Positions 9,212 through 17,166 of a stretch of 64,000 nucleotides of DNA are shown here, piece by piece. Location of the stretch: the NCBI GenBank assembly GCA_964561215.1, contig CAZLOS010000002.1, forward strand, positions 77,249 to 141,248, in the 5' to 3' direction. The translations under genes and the position numbers were made by a program. This DNA is from JAJFUV01 sp964561215 (GTDB taxonomy: Bacteria; Acidobacteriota; Terriglobia; Bryobacterales; Bryobacteraceae). The notes under the pieces are model-generated. The model was not told the origin of the DNA, ran no database searches, and was given only the letters and a program-made list of their open reading frames with translations. Numbering within the stretch: position 1 is the first letter of the stretch; every line of letters starts with the position of its first letter.

Positions 9212-10519
9212 CTAGCTGAACATCCGGCTGAAGATTCCGCGCACGTTGCGCAGTTGGCGCTCCAACGAGAAGCTCTCCGCGATCTTCTCCGGACTGAGAA
9301 CGGCTCGGATCTCCGTATCCGCTTCGATGGCCGCACGGAAGTCGCCTTCTTCTTCCCAGGCGCGCATGGCGTGCGCCTGGACCACGCGGTAAGCATCCTC
9401 GCGGAGCATGCCGGCGGCCGCCAGGTCGATCAGGAGTTGGCCGCTGAAGACCAAACCGCGTGTTTGGTTCAGGTTGCGGAGCATGCGCTGGGGGTAGACG
9501 GCCATGTTCTCGACCAGCCACGTGGTTTTTCCCAGCAGATAATCCGTCAGAATCAGCGAATCCGGCAAAATGACACGCTCAACCGAGGAGTGCGAGATGT
9601 CGCGTTCATGCCACAGTGCGATATTCTCGAACGCGGCCTGGACGTTCGAGCGAACCACGCGCGCCAGGCCGCAGATCTGCTCGCAAGTGATCGGGTTGCG
9701 CTTGTGCGGCATGGCCGAGGATCCCTTCTGGCCCTTGCTGAAGGGTTCCTCTGCCTCGCGGACCTCGGTACGCTGCAGGTGGCGGATTTCGAGCGCGATC
9801 TTTTCCATCGTGGCGGTCGTCAGGGCCAGCGCGGCAATATAGGCGGCGTGGCGATCACGCGAAATCACCTGGCTGGAGACCGGCGACACGCGCAGCCCGA
9901 GCCGTACGCAGATCTTCTCTTCGTTTTCGGGCGATACGTGCGCGTTGTTGCCGACCGCGCCGGAAATCTTGCCTGCGCGGATATCCTCTGCGGCGGCCTC
10001 GAAGCGTTTGCGGTCACGGCAGACCTCGTCGTACCACAGCGCGAGTTTGAGGCCGAACGTGATGGGTTCGGCGTGAACGCCATGGGTGCGGCCGATCTGC
10101 GGCGTGTCGCGGAATTCGAAGGCGCGTTTCTTGAGCGCTTCGGCCAGGCGTTCGATGCCGGCGGCAACGATGGCGGAGGACTGCTTGATGAGCAACGCCT
10201 GGGCGGTGTCCACCACGTCGTTCGAGGTCAGCCCGTAGTGCAGCCAACGCGAAGCGTCGGCGCAGCCGGCCGCTGCCATGCTCTCGGCTACCGTGGTGGT
10301 GAAGGCAATGACGTCGTGCTTGACGGTCTTCTCGATTTCGAGGATGCGCGCCACCTGGAAACTCGCGTGTGTCCGGAGCAGGCGTGCCGCTTCCGCGGGC
10401 ACCTCGCCGGCTTCGGCCAGTGTCTCGCTGGCGGCCAGTTCGACCTCCAGCCACTGGCGGTACTTATTCTCGTCGCTCCAGATGCGGCCCATCTCGGGCC
10501 GGGTATATCGGGCAATCAT
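9212..10519 (-). CDS. purB: adenylosuccinate lyase
   Basis: A 435-residue cytoplasmic enzyme of the fumarase/aspartase superfamily. It cleaves SAICAR to AICAR and adenylosuccinate to AMP, two steps of purine synthesis. The superfamily signature GSSAMPHKRNP holds the catalytic loop serine. HYGLTSNDVVDTAQ and GRTHGVHAEP supply other active-site residues. I chose ATG 10519 (MIARYTRPEMGRIW) because it is the standard N-terminus; upstream in-frame codons are not family-like. A GAAGGAG sequence precedes it. The MBL-fold hydrolase gene ends just upstream on the same strand, 19 bases away, so the two are probably cotranscribed. Confidence 0.95.
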   Translation of the reverse strand: MIARYTRPEMGRIWSDENKYRQWLEVELAASETLAEAGEVPAEAARLLRTHASFQVARILEIEKTVKHDVIAFTTTVAESMAAAGCADASRWLHYGLTSNDVVDTAQALLIKQSSAIVAAGIERLAEALKKRAFEFRDTPQIGRTHGVHAEPITFGLKLALWYDEVCRDRKRFEAAAEDIRAGKISGAVGNNAHVSPENEEKICVRLGLRVSPVSSQVISRDRHAAYIAALALTTATMEKIALEIRHLQRTEVREAEEPFSKGQKGSSAMPHKRNPITCEQICGLARVVRSNVQAAFENIALWHERDISHSSVERVILPDSLILTDYLLGKTTWLVENMAVYPQRMLRNLNQTRGLVFSGQLLIDLAAAGMLREDAYRVVQAHAMRAWEEEGDFRAAIEADTEIRAVLSPEKIAESFSLERQLRNVRGIFSRMFS

Positions 10520-10538
10520 GATCTTCGCAATCGCTCCT

Positions 10539-11321
10539 TCACAATTGAAACACTTCGGTTTGTTTCCCGGGCAGCGCCACCACGAGTTTGACATCGAGGC
10601 CGCGTCCTTCGATGGCCTGGGCCGCCGCCAGGCGCGCCAGTTCGGGATGGTTGTTCTGCTCGCTGAGGTGTCCCAGTACGATGGTCTGCGTCGCCGGCGC
10701 CATGTCCTGGCGGATAAACTCCGAGGCCACGTCGTTCGAAAGGTGCCCTTTGCGCCCCATCACGCGCTGCTTCACCTGCCACGGATAGGGACCGACCTTG
10801 AGCATCTCCAGGTCATGGTTCGATTCGAGAATCAGGAAATCGGTTTCGCGGAGGTGGTAGCGGATGGAGTCCGGCATGTAACCGAGGTCGGTGACCAGGC
10901 CGGCTCTGAGGCCCTGGGTGTGGAAGCAGAAACCAATGGGGTCGGCGGCGTCGTGCGGCGTGGTGTAAGTCTGGACTTCAATGTCGCCGACGACGAGCTT
11001 CAGGCCGGCGCAGAACTTCTCGACGGCGGGCTCATAGGCCGGCTTGGCGAGGGCGTTGAATGTGGCCTCGGTTATGTAGATGGGAACGGGCGGGCGCTTC
11101 TCACGGCGTCTGGCCACCGTCCATAGGCTACCGACATGGTCGGTGTGCTCGTGGCTGACGAGGATGCCGTCGAGATCGTCGATGGACTCGCCGATCAGGG
11201 CCAGCCGGGCCGCGGTCTCGCGGCGGCTAAGACCTGCGTCCACCAACAGGCGCGTGTCCGCCGTTCCAATGAACGTGGAATTGCCGGCGCTCGACGAAGC
11301 CAGTACGCAGATCTTGAGAAT
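10539..11321 (-). CDS. MBL-fold metallo-hydrolase (YycJ/WalJ-like), probable ATT start
   Basis: A metallo-beta-lactamase-fold hydrolase of about 260 residues. The metal motif SHEHTDHVGS is clear, and further ligands are found in the SNHD and LGHLSEQN regions near the end. The fold and order match YycJ/WalJ-type exonucleases. The usual N-terminus, KICVLASSSAGNSTFIGT, is encoded upstream of the first standard start (GTG 11246), and that GTG would cut off the first beta-strands. In this stretch there is no ATG, GTG or TTG back to the stop codon of the preceding gene. An ATT at 11321 sits 6 bases after AGGGAG and is the best start. Likely cytoplasmic and cotranscribed with purB and the Gfo/Idh-type gene upstream. 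Confidence 0.82.
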   Translation of the reverse strand: MLKICVLASSSAGNSTFIGTADTRLLVDAGLSRRETAARLALIGESIDDLDGILVSHEHTDHVGSLWTVARRREKRPPVPIYITEATFNALAKPAYEPAVEKFCAGLKLVVGDIEVQTYTTPHDAADPIGFCFHTQGLRAGLVTDLGYMPDSIRYHLRETDFLILESNHDLEMLKVGPYPWQVKQRVMGRKGHLSNDVASEFIRQDMAPATQTIVLGHLSEQNNHPELARLAAAQAIEGRGLDVKLVVALPGKQTEVFQL

Positions 11322-11333
11322 GCTCCCCTCCCT
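11322..11333 (-). promoter_or_regulatory. Shine-Dalgarno site supporting an ATT start
   Basis: On the minus strand the run AGGGAGGGGAGC lies directly before the ATT that begins ATT-CTC-AAG-ATC-TGC. It is the only strong ribosome-binding sequence near the 5' end of the MBL-fold gene. It supports initiation at the non-standard codon rather than at the GTG 25 codons downstream. Confidence 0.45.
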
Positions 11334-11384
11334 GAACTTCCCTTGTAACAGGAAAACGCGGCCGGGGACAAGCGCCGGGACAAT

Positions 11385-12452
11385 TCACCGCAAACGCACG
11401 GGCTTTCCGCTCTTGATGGAGCGCAGGGCGGCGTCGATGATCTCGTTTACCGCCACGGTGTATTTCATCGAAACCAACCCTTCCACGGGGCGCTTGTGCT
11501 TGAGGCAGTCCACCATGTAGGCGACAGGTTCGGAGTGTTCGGCGGCCCGCGGCTTCATGGGAAGCGGCTTGGCGGGCTGCCGGCCGATGCGCATCTCGGG
11601 CTTGCCTTCCGCCTGCCGTATGTAGCCCTTGTAGCCCGCGATTTCGAAGGCGTTCACTCCGGGCGGCAGATCCCAACTCTGTTCGAGGATGGCCACGGCG
11701 TTCGGGTAGGTAAGCACCATGGTGGCGCTGTCCTCAACGCGTGGAAAGTCGTTGGGACGCAGGTGTAGCGCAGAGGCGTAGACTATCTGCGGCCGGCCCA
11801 GATAGTACAGGGCATAGAGCGCGTTGTAGCAGCCGAAATCCATCATGGCGCCGGCGCCGTTCTGCACCGGATCGATCAGCCATTCGTGGAACAGCTTGCT
11901 GCGGCCCGACTTGGGGAAAACGCCGCCGTGGCCGGTGGTAACGCGCAGCCTCCAGGGCGCGCCGAGCGCGCCGGAATCGACGACGGATTTCGCCGCGTAA
12001 TGGAAGGGGCTCCAGGCCGGGCTGAAATTCGTCAACACTTCGATGTTGTACCTGGCGGCCAGGCGTTCGATGGCCTTGGCCTGCTTGTACGTCGCGGCAA
12101 GCGGCTTCTCGAAAATGACGTGGACACCGCGCGGGCCGCAGGCTTCGACGATTTCCTGGTGCCGGTTGTTCTCGACGAACGCCCAGACCATGGTGGGTTT
12201 CACCTTGTCCAGCATTTCCTTGTAGTCGGTGAAGTAAGTGACCTTGTTTGCCCCCATCTTGCCCGCTTCGGCCACCAGCGCCGGATCGCTTTCGGCGATG
12301 GCGACGAACCTGGCGGCCGGCGCTTTCAGCAGGTGCTCCAGGTGACCCCAGGTGTGGGAATGGCGCAAGCCGATCAGCGCGATGGTGTATTGCTGGGCCG
12401 GCAGGGGAAGCACGGCGGCAAGCGTTAGCAGCAGAACCGTTCTACGACGCAT
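11385..12452 (-). CDS. exported Gfo/Idh/MocA-type protein
   Basis: A 355-residue protein starting MRRRTVLLLTLAAVLPLPAQ, a Sec signal peptide ending near residue 20. The mature part follows the Gfo/Idh/MocA layout: an N-terminal Rossmann-like half, then VHVIFEKPLAATYKQAKAIE with the family EKP motif, then the C-terminal beta-sheet half (DFGCYNALYALYYLG). The nucleotide loop is odd: where GxGxxG is expected the protein has IALIGLRHSHTWGHL. The family oxidises or reduces sugars with tightly bound NAD(P). Export and the altered loop make activity uncertain. ATG 12452 was chosen for the signal peptide. It diverges from the 970-residue secreted protein with 25 bases between starts. Confidence 0.82.
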   Translation of the reverse strand: MRRRTVLLLTLAAVLPLPAQQYTIALIGLRHSHTWGHLEHLLKAPAARFVAIAESDPALVAEAGKMGANKVTYFTDYKEMLDKVKPTMVWAFVENNRHQEIVEACGPRGVHVIFEKPLAATYKQAKAIERLAARYNIEVLTNFSPAWSPFHYAAKSVVDSGALGAPWRLRVTTGHGGVFPKSGRSKLFHEWLIDPVQNGAGAMMDFGCYNALYALYYLGRPQIVYASALHLRPNDFPRVEDSATMVLTYPNAVAILEQSWDLPPGVNAFEIAGYKGYIRQAEGKPEMRIGRQPAKPLPMKPRAAEHSEPVAYMVDCLKHKRPVEGLVSMKYTVAVNEIIDAALRSIKSGKPVRLR

Positions 12453-12477
12453 ACAGTTCCTATACCATAACGATGTG

Positions 12478-15390
12478 ATGAAGATCGCCTGGGTTTTGCT
12501 GCTGGGGGCCGCGTCTCTGACGGCGGCTCCGGAAAACGTGTATCGCGGGGACCTCGTGTCGTTTCCGGCGCAGTGGGCGTTCAATCTGCCGCGCGAGCAT
12601 ATCATCCTGGTCACCGACGAGGAACTGGAGGCGCTAAGCGATCCGGATCGGGTCATCGAAATGGCGCTGACGCACAAGTCGCAGCCGGCGAGCCTGCGCC
12701 AGATCTGCGAACGGGCCAAGGCACGCGGCGCGCGCACGCTGATACTGGCCTTCGATCACTTCTTTAGCCAGTACCGTCCCGGACAAGCGGGCAAGCCGCG
12801 GCGCCTGATGCCCGATACGGACGAATACATACAGCGCATCGCCGCCATCAGCCGGTTCGCGTCCAGTTACGGCTTGGGACTGGAACTGAGCCTGTTGAGC
12901 CCGCTCGAAATCGGCAAGGGTTATCGCGCGCGCACGGGCGAGACCGGCGTATGGATGCAGTATCGCGAAGGGGTGCGCGACCCGGGGACCGGCGCCTTCA
13001 GCGTGCAGCTGTGGCGGCACACCAAGTGGGCCAACAATAAGGGGCCCATCGACATTGAAGACGCCGGCGTCCGCGTATTCGCGTTTCGCGAAACGCCGGT
13101 TCGCGGAACGCTGTACCGGGTGGTGGACCCCGGATCGATCGTCGAGTTGAAAGGCGACATACAAGTGGAGCGCTTCCCTGGCGTGGAGGCGCGGTCGGGC
13201 GATTTCCGCGCCGAGCGAATACGGGTCCACGGGCGCGCGGCGACCGCTGAACCGGGCCTGAACCGCGTGCTGGTGGTGCAGCAGTATCGCACGCCGGAGA
13301 TGGACTACTTCAGCCCGCGCGCGCTGCCATTCCTGAAGGACGTCGTGGACCGTTACGCTGCCGCCGGCGTGAAACTGAATGGGCTGTACGCCGATGAGAT
13401 GCACATCCAGCAGGACTGGGGCTACTTCGCACATCACGACCACGGCGAGTTCACGCTGCGCTACGTGAGCCCGCACCTGGCGGAAGAATACGCGCGACGT
13501 TACGGAGCCGAGTACAAGGATTTCGCCAGGTACCTGGTCTACTTCGCTTACGCGCAAGAGGACTTCGCGAGCGATCTCACGGCCAGGCAGGGCACCATGC
13601 ACGTGCTGGGATCGTCGCCGGAAGATGTGCGCCGCACGGCGCTCCTCCGCGCGCGCTATTACAAGCTGCTGCAGGACGGCGTGGTAGACCTGTTCACCGC
13701 GGCCAAGCGGCACGCGGAAGCGAAGATGGGGCACGCGCTGGAATCGCGAGCCCACGCCACCTGGGCCGAAAGCCCGACCATCGATCACTGGCGCGTCGGC
13801 AGGCAGCCACACGCACGCAACCAGTACGAGTACACTTCGAACTTCGTCTGGTCGGACACGGTGCATCAGGCGGCGTCGGCCTGTCACGACTATTTCAAGT
13901 GGGGAGACTTCCTCACCGGCAACGGTAACGACCACACCGAGGGCGGCTACCTGGACCGCGATTACTTCGCGCTGGCGCTGGCTTGCTCGACCGGAATCCT
14001 GAACGACGTGCCTTATTCCTACGCCGCGCACTGGGGCATGCCGGATGACGTCAGCCGGCGTCGCATGGCGTTGGTGGATGTTTACGGCGCTTCGGGGGAG
14101 CCTCACTTCAACATCGTTGAGGACATGCAACATCGCGACTCGGAAGTGCTGATGCTGTACCCGCTGGATCTGGTGGCTGCGGAGGAGCGTTTCGGTAGTT
14201 GGATGACACAGTACGGCTACGCAAATTACGTGACGGCGGCGAAACTTCTCGAACGAGGCCGCGTGTCGGGCGCGTCCATCGAGATGGCGGGGCGTAGGTT
14301 CACGACGCTGGTGGCGCTGTTCGAACCGTTCCCCTCGCGGCACCTGCTCGGAATGATGCGCGAGTTTGCGGCGAACGGCGGGCGACTGGTGTGGTCCGGG
14401 CCGCCGCCGGTGCTGACCGTGGAGGGTGAGCCGGCGCTCGCGCCTTGGCAGGAGATCTTCGGCGTGGACTACACGCCCGAAATTGACGACGGCCTGATGG
14501 CCCCTGGCAAGGTGGTGCGCTTCGAAGGGAGCCTGAAGGGCGTGGCGCCACAGACGATCCTGACCGATTTCCTGGTAGACCGCATCTATGCGGTCGCGCC
14601 GCGCGCAGGGACCGAAGTCGTGGGCCGCGTGAAGGATTGGGTAGTCGCGACGCGGCGCGGTTCCGCGACGTTCCTGGGGTATCGCCCGCGCGACGATCAA
14701 TCCCGCAGCCTGGGCTACGACGCACGCAACTGGTTCGAAGTGTTGGACTCGCTGGGCGCCTATCCGGGAACCAGCCGGTTCAGCGGCGTGAACGACAACC
14801 CCGACCGCGCTTCCCGTGTGGGCTCATACATGACGGCCCGTTTCCCGAACGGCGCCATCGCTATCGCGCCGCATCTGCGCGAATACGAGGAAGGCTGGCC
14901 AGGCGGCTTTGCGAGGGACGAGAAGAAAGACGCCGAATATCTAAAGCTGAACCCGCCGCCCGGCGAAGCGTTGCATCTCACGGATTTCAAAGTGCAAGGG
15001 CATTCAATAACGTACGATGGCGAACACGCGGTGGCCTTTAGGGTTGGTGCGAGCGGAGAACTGGAAGCGCTCGCTGCACACAAGGCGAAACAGATCACCA
15101 TGGACGGCAGAACCACCGTGTTCGCCGATCGCGTCTTCGACGTAGTGGCTTGGGCCCCCGTGGCTACGTCGCGGCGCGTAGAGGGCGGCGCCGTGTTGCA
15201 GGTGTTTGCGCGCGGCGAGGGCACGCTGCGGATTCCGGCGCGCGGCCTGTCTTCCAGCGCGGTGGTGTTCGCGGAAGGCGCCACGCCGGGCAGCCGTGGC
15301 CAGCGCGTTCCGGCACGAGTCGAAAACGGCGCGCTGGTGATCGACGTCACGCCCTCGACCAGCGGCCGCTGGTTATATGTAGTGCGCTAA
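12478..15390 (+). CDS. large secreted protein, glycoside-hydrolase-like architecture, function unknown
   Basis: A 970-residue protein with a Sec signal peptide (MKIAWVLLLGAASLTAAPE). I do not recognise a named family. Residues 100-560 look like an alpha/beta barrel, with acidic motifs at the ends of hydrophobic strands such as NGLYADEMHIQQDW and GNGNDHTEGGYLDRD. Residues 600-700 (VALFEPFPSRHLLGMMREF, GGRLVWSGPPPVL) resemble the GATase-like trimerisation domain that follows the barrel in GH42-type beta-galactosidases. The last 150 residues look like beta-sandwich. The inferred role is carbohydrate cleavage outside the cytoplasm, with Glu of YADEMH a candidate acid/base. The start is ATG 12478; GTG 12475 is adjacent. 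It ends with a 4-base overlap onto the convergent DUF5671 gene. Confidence 0.72.
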   Translation: MKIAWVLLLGAASLTAAPENVYRGDLVSFPAQWAFNLPREHIILVTDEELEALSDPDRVIEMALTHKSQPASLRQICERAKARGARTLILAFDHFFSQYRPGQAGKPRRLMPDTDEYIQRIAAISRFASSYGLGLELSLLSPLEIGKGYRARTGETGVWMQYREGVRDPGTGAFSVQLWRHTKWANNKGPIDIEDAGVRVFAFRETPVRGTLYRVVDPGSIVELKGDIQVERFPGVEARSGDFRAERIRVHGRAATAEPGLNRVLVVQQYRTPEMDYFSPRALPFLKDVVDRYAAAGVKLNGLYADEMHIQQDWGYFAHHDHGEFTLRYVSPHLAEEYARRYGAEYKDFARYLVYFAYAQEDFASDLTARQGTMHVLGSSPEDVRRTALLRARYYKLLQDGVVDLFTAAKRHAEAKMGHALESRAHATWAESPTIDHWRVGRQPHARNQYEYTSNFVWSDTVHQAASACHDYFKWGDFLTGNGNDHTEGGYLDRDYFALALACSTGILNDVPYSYAAHWGMPDDVSRRRMALVDVYGASGEPHFNIVEDMQHRDSEVLMLYPLDLVAAEERFGSWMTQYGYANYVTAAKLLERGRVSGASIEMAGRRFTTLVALFEPFPSRHLLGMMREFAANGGRLVWSGPPPVLTVEGEPALAPWQEIFGVDYTPEIDDGLMAPGKVVRFEGSLKGVAPQTILTDFLVDRIYAVAPRAGTEVVGRVKDWVVATRRGSATFLGYRPRDDQSRSLGYDARNWFEVLDSLGAYPGTSRFSGVNDNPDRASRVGSYMTARFPNGAIAIAPHLREYEEGWPGGFARDEKKDAEYLKLNPPPGEALHLTDFKVQGHSITYDGEHAVAFRVGASGELEALAAHKAKQITMDGRTTVFADRVFDVVAWAPVATSRRVEGGAVLQVFARGEGTLRIPARGLSSSAVVFAEGATPGSRGQRVPARVENGALVIDVTPSTSGRWLYVVR

Positions 15391-16472
15391 CGCAGCGACC
15401 AGGGTACCACCGTCGCGTCCAGAGCGTAGCAATACCGCCCCTGCGGATGGTCCCAGAATCGGGGCCTGCCGTCCGGACGCGCATCGCTGGCTGTGGCGAA
15501 GACCGCGCAGAGGTCGTAGCTGGTTTGGCCGCGCTTGTGATACTCGTACGCGGCCTGCGTCGCCGGATCCTTCAGCCTCAAGCGCACGCCCGGTTGCCCA
15601 AAGGCGACCTGGTCGAGCTGCTCGGGCAGGCCCGCGCCCCCCGTCCTGCCGCGCTGCAAATGGAGTTCACGCGCGATGGCTTGCAGGTCCTCGACCCGCT
15701 GGCGGTCCGCGCTTACGTTGCGCTGCGCGGTGGGAGAGCCCAGCATCGTGAATCCGATGGCTACCACCGCCACGACGGCCAACGCCGCCGCCAGTGCAAA
15801 CGCATTGTTCGCACGGCCCGCGGCGGGCTTTTCCCGTGGCTTCAGGGAGCGGAGATAGTACCAGAAGACTCCGCCCGCGAGGATGCCGGCGGTGGCAACT
15901 TTCAGCGCGAAGCGCACGGTGAGTTCTCCCCGCAGAAAGTAGGTGAGGAAAGTGATGAGGTCGCCGGTGACCACTGCTGCGGCAATGAAGAGCGCGATGT
16001 AGGTGAGCCACTTGCGCACGCCGGAGTCGTACTTTTCCGGATGCCCTTCGAGTTCGCGGACGATGAACCGCATCGTGATCAAGTGCAAGGGAAAGCCCAC
16101 GATCACCATGGCCAGGTTGGTGGAGACCATGAAGGACGCGTCGGGATAGGCGCGGCCGGAGAGCGCGTCGGGGAACCACTTTTCCAGGTAGGCGAACACG
16201 AGCGTGCCCAGAGCGATGGTCCACACGCCCAGCATGGAGAACGAAAGCAAATAGAAGAAGGCGTCGCGTGCGGACTCGGTGGTGCGCAAGCCGCGCGCGG
16301 GAACGCTCACGCCGGTGGAACGTTCGTAGTAGGCCGCGAAGGCCGCGTAGATGCGCTTTTCCGGCCAGCCGCGGTCGCTGAGCAGGCGCAGGAGAAACTC
16401 ATCGGAAGCGCCTTTGTTCCTGGCCGCCTCGATGAACGCCAGCAGCGTCTCGGAATCGTTGGACGAGTCCAT
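15387..16472 (-). CDS. DUF5671-type membrane protein
   Basis: A 361-residue inner-membrane protein. A short soluble N-terminal segment (about 60 residues, SDEFLLRLLSDRGWPEKRIY) precedes ESARDAFFYLLSFSMLGVW and four membrane segments, the pattern of the DUF5671 domain. A fifth segment (AFALAAALAVVAVVAIGFTM) anchors a C-terminal soluble domain of about 110 residues. That domain contains DLQAIARELHLQ and ends in a compact region with two cysteines. The biochemical role is unknown. It is the last gene after the methyltransferase, glycosyltransferase and transglutaminase-like genes on the same strand, with a 70-base gap before it. Confidence 0.75.
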   Translation of the reverse strand: MDSSNDSETLLAFIEAARNKGASDEFLLRLLSDRGWPEKRIYAAFAAYYERSTGVSVPARGLRTTESARDAFFYLLSFSMLGVWTIALGTLVFAYLEKWFPDALSGRAYPDASFMVSTNLAMVIVGFPLHLITMRFIVRELEGHPEKYDSGVRKWLTYIALFIAAAVVTGDLITFLTYFLRGELTVRFALKVATAGILAGGVFWYYLRSLKPREKPAAGRANNAFALAAALAVVAVVAIGFTMLGSPTAQRNVSADRQRVEDLQAIARELHLQRGRTGGAGLPEQLDQVAFGQPGVRLRLKDPATQAAYEYHKRGQTSYDLCAVFATASDARPDGRPRFWDHPQGRYCYALDATVVPWSLR

Positions 16473-16542
16473 GTGATGGATTCACACCTCCTTCATGACG
16501 TTCATGCCGCCACGTCTGGCTCCCTTTCAAGAGAATGCGAGG

Positions 16543-17166
16543 CTACTTGGCGGTGCCGACTTGTCCGGCGGCGAACAGCCGGGCGTCCATGCGGGCGAGT
16601 TTGCGCTCCATGCCGGGCGCGAGCAGGGGGATGTGGGGGATCTCCACCAGGTACTCGGGGATGGCCCAGACATCTTCCTCGGAGGTCATCCAGCTAATCG
16701 AATCAAAGCGCTTGAGGTTGACCGGACGCGAGTAGGTACGAAGGGTCTTCTCGCCCTTCAGGTTGTAGTAATGCTCGAAATAGGAAATGGCCAATTCCCG
16801 CAGCGTGCGGTAGACCGGCTCGCGATAGCGCAGGCCCGCGAAATTGGACTTGGCGATGGCGCCCCAGTGAGAGCGAACTCGGAACACGGCCAGAACGTGG
16901 TCATCGTCGTGCACGGCTTCCAGATCCACCAGCAGCGGGGGATGGCCGAGCAACCGCAGGGCGGCCGCGGCCAGCAGCGCTCCTTCCATGCAGTGCGCGA
17001 TCCCGTCGCGCAGGACGCGGCGGGGAGACCGGCAGGTTACGCCGTCCGGTTCCTTGTTGTAGCCGATTTCCTCATCGAGAAAGCGCTGAATCCGGTCCGG
17101 CGTTTTCAAGCCCGCCAACACCCGGGATTCGGCGCGATCGAATCCGTTGCACCCCGCGCGCTTCAC
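16543..17166 (-). CDS. transglutaminase-like cysteine-protease-fold protein
   Basis: A 207-residue soluble protein without a signal peptide. RDGIAHCMEGALLAAAALRL places a Cys at the start of a long helix. LEAVHDDDHVLAVFR supplies a His on the next strand and Asp/Glu residues near it. That Cys-His-Asp order and the spacing fit the transglutaminase/papain-like fold. The substrate is unknown. The start is GTG 17166, overlapping the TGA of the upstream glycosyltransferase gene, so translation is coupled. The context with a membrane glycosyltransferase and a methyltransferase suggests surface-polymer or lipid work, but this is inference. Confidence 0.65.
   Translation of the reverse strand: MKRAGCNGFDRAESRVLAGLKTPDRIQRFLDEEIGYNKEPDGVTCRSPRRVLRDGIAHCMEGALLAAAALRLLGHPPLLVDLEAVHDDDHVLAVFRVRSHWGAIAKSNFAGLRYREPVYRTLRELAISYFEHYYNLKGEKTLRTYSRPVNLKRFDSISWMTSEEDVWAIPEYLVEIPHIPLLAPGMERKLARMDARLFAAGQVGTAK

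Noticed and set aside
12634..14700. 688-codon open frame on the minus strand
   Set aside because: Antisense to the 970-residue secreted protein; no family-like motifs, and composition rich in Arg and His as expected of a GC-rich shadow frame.
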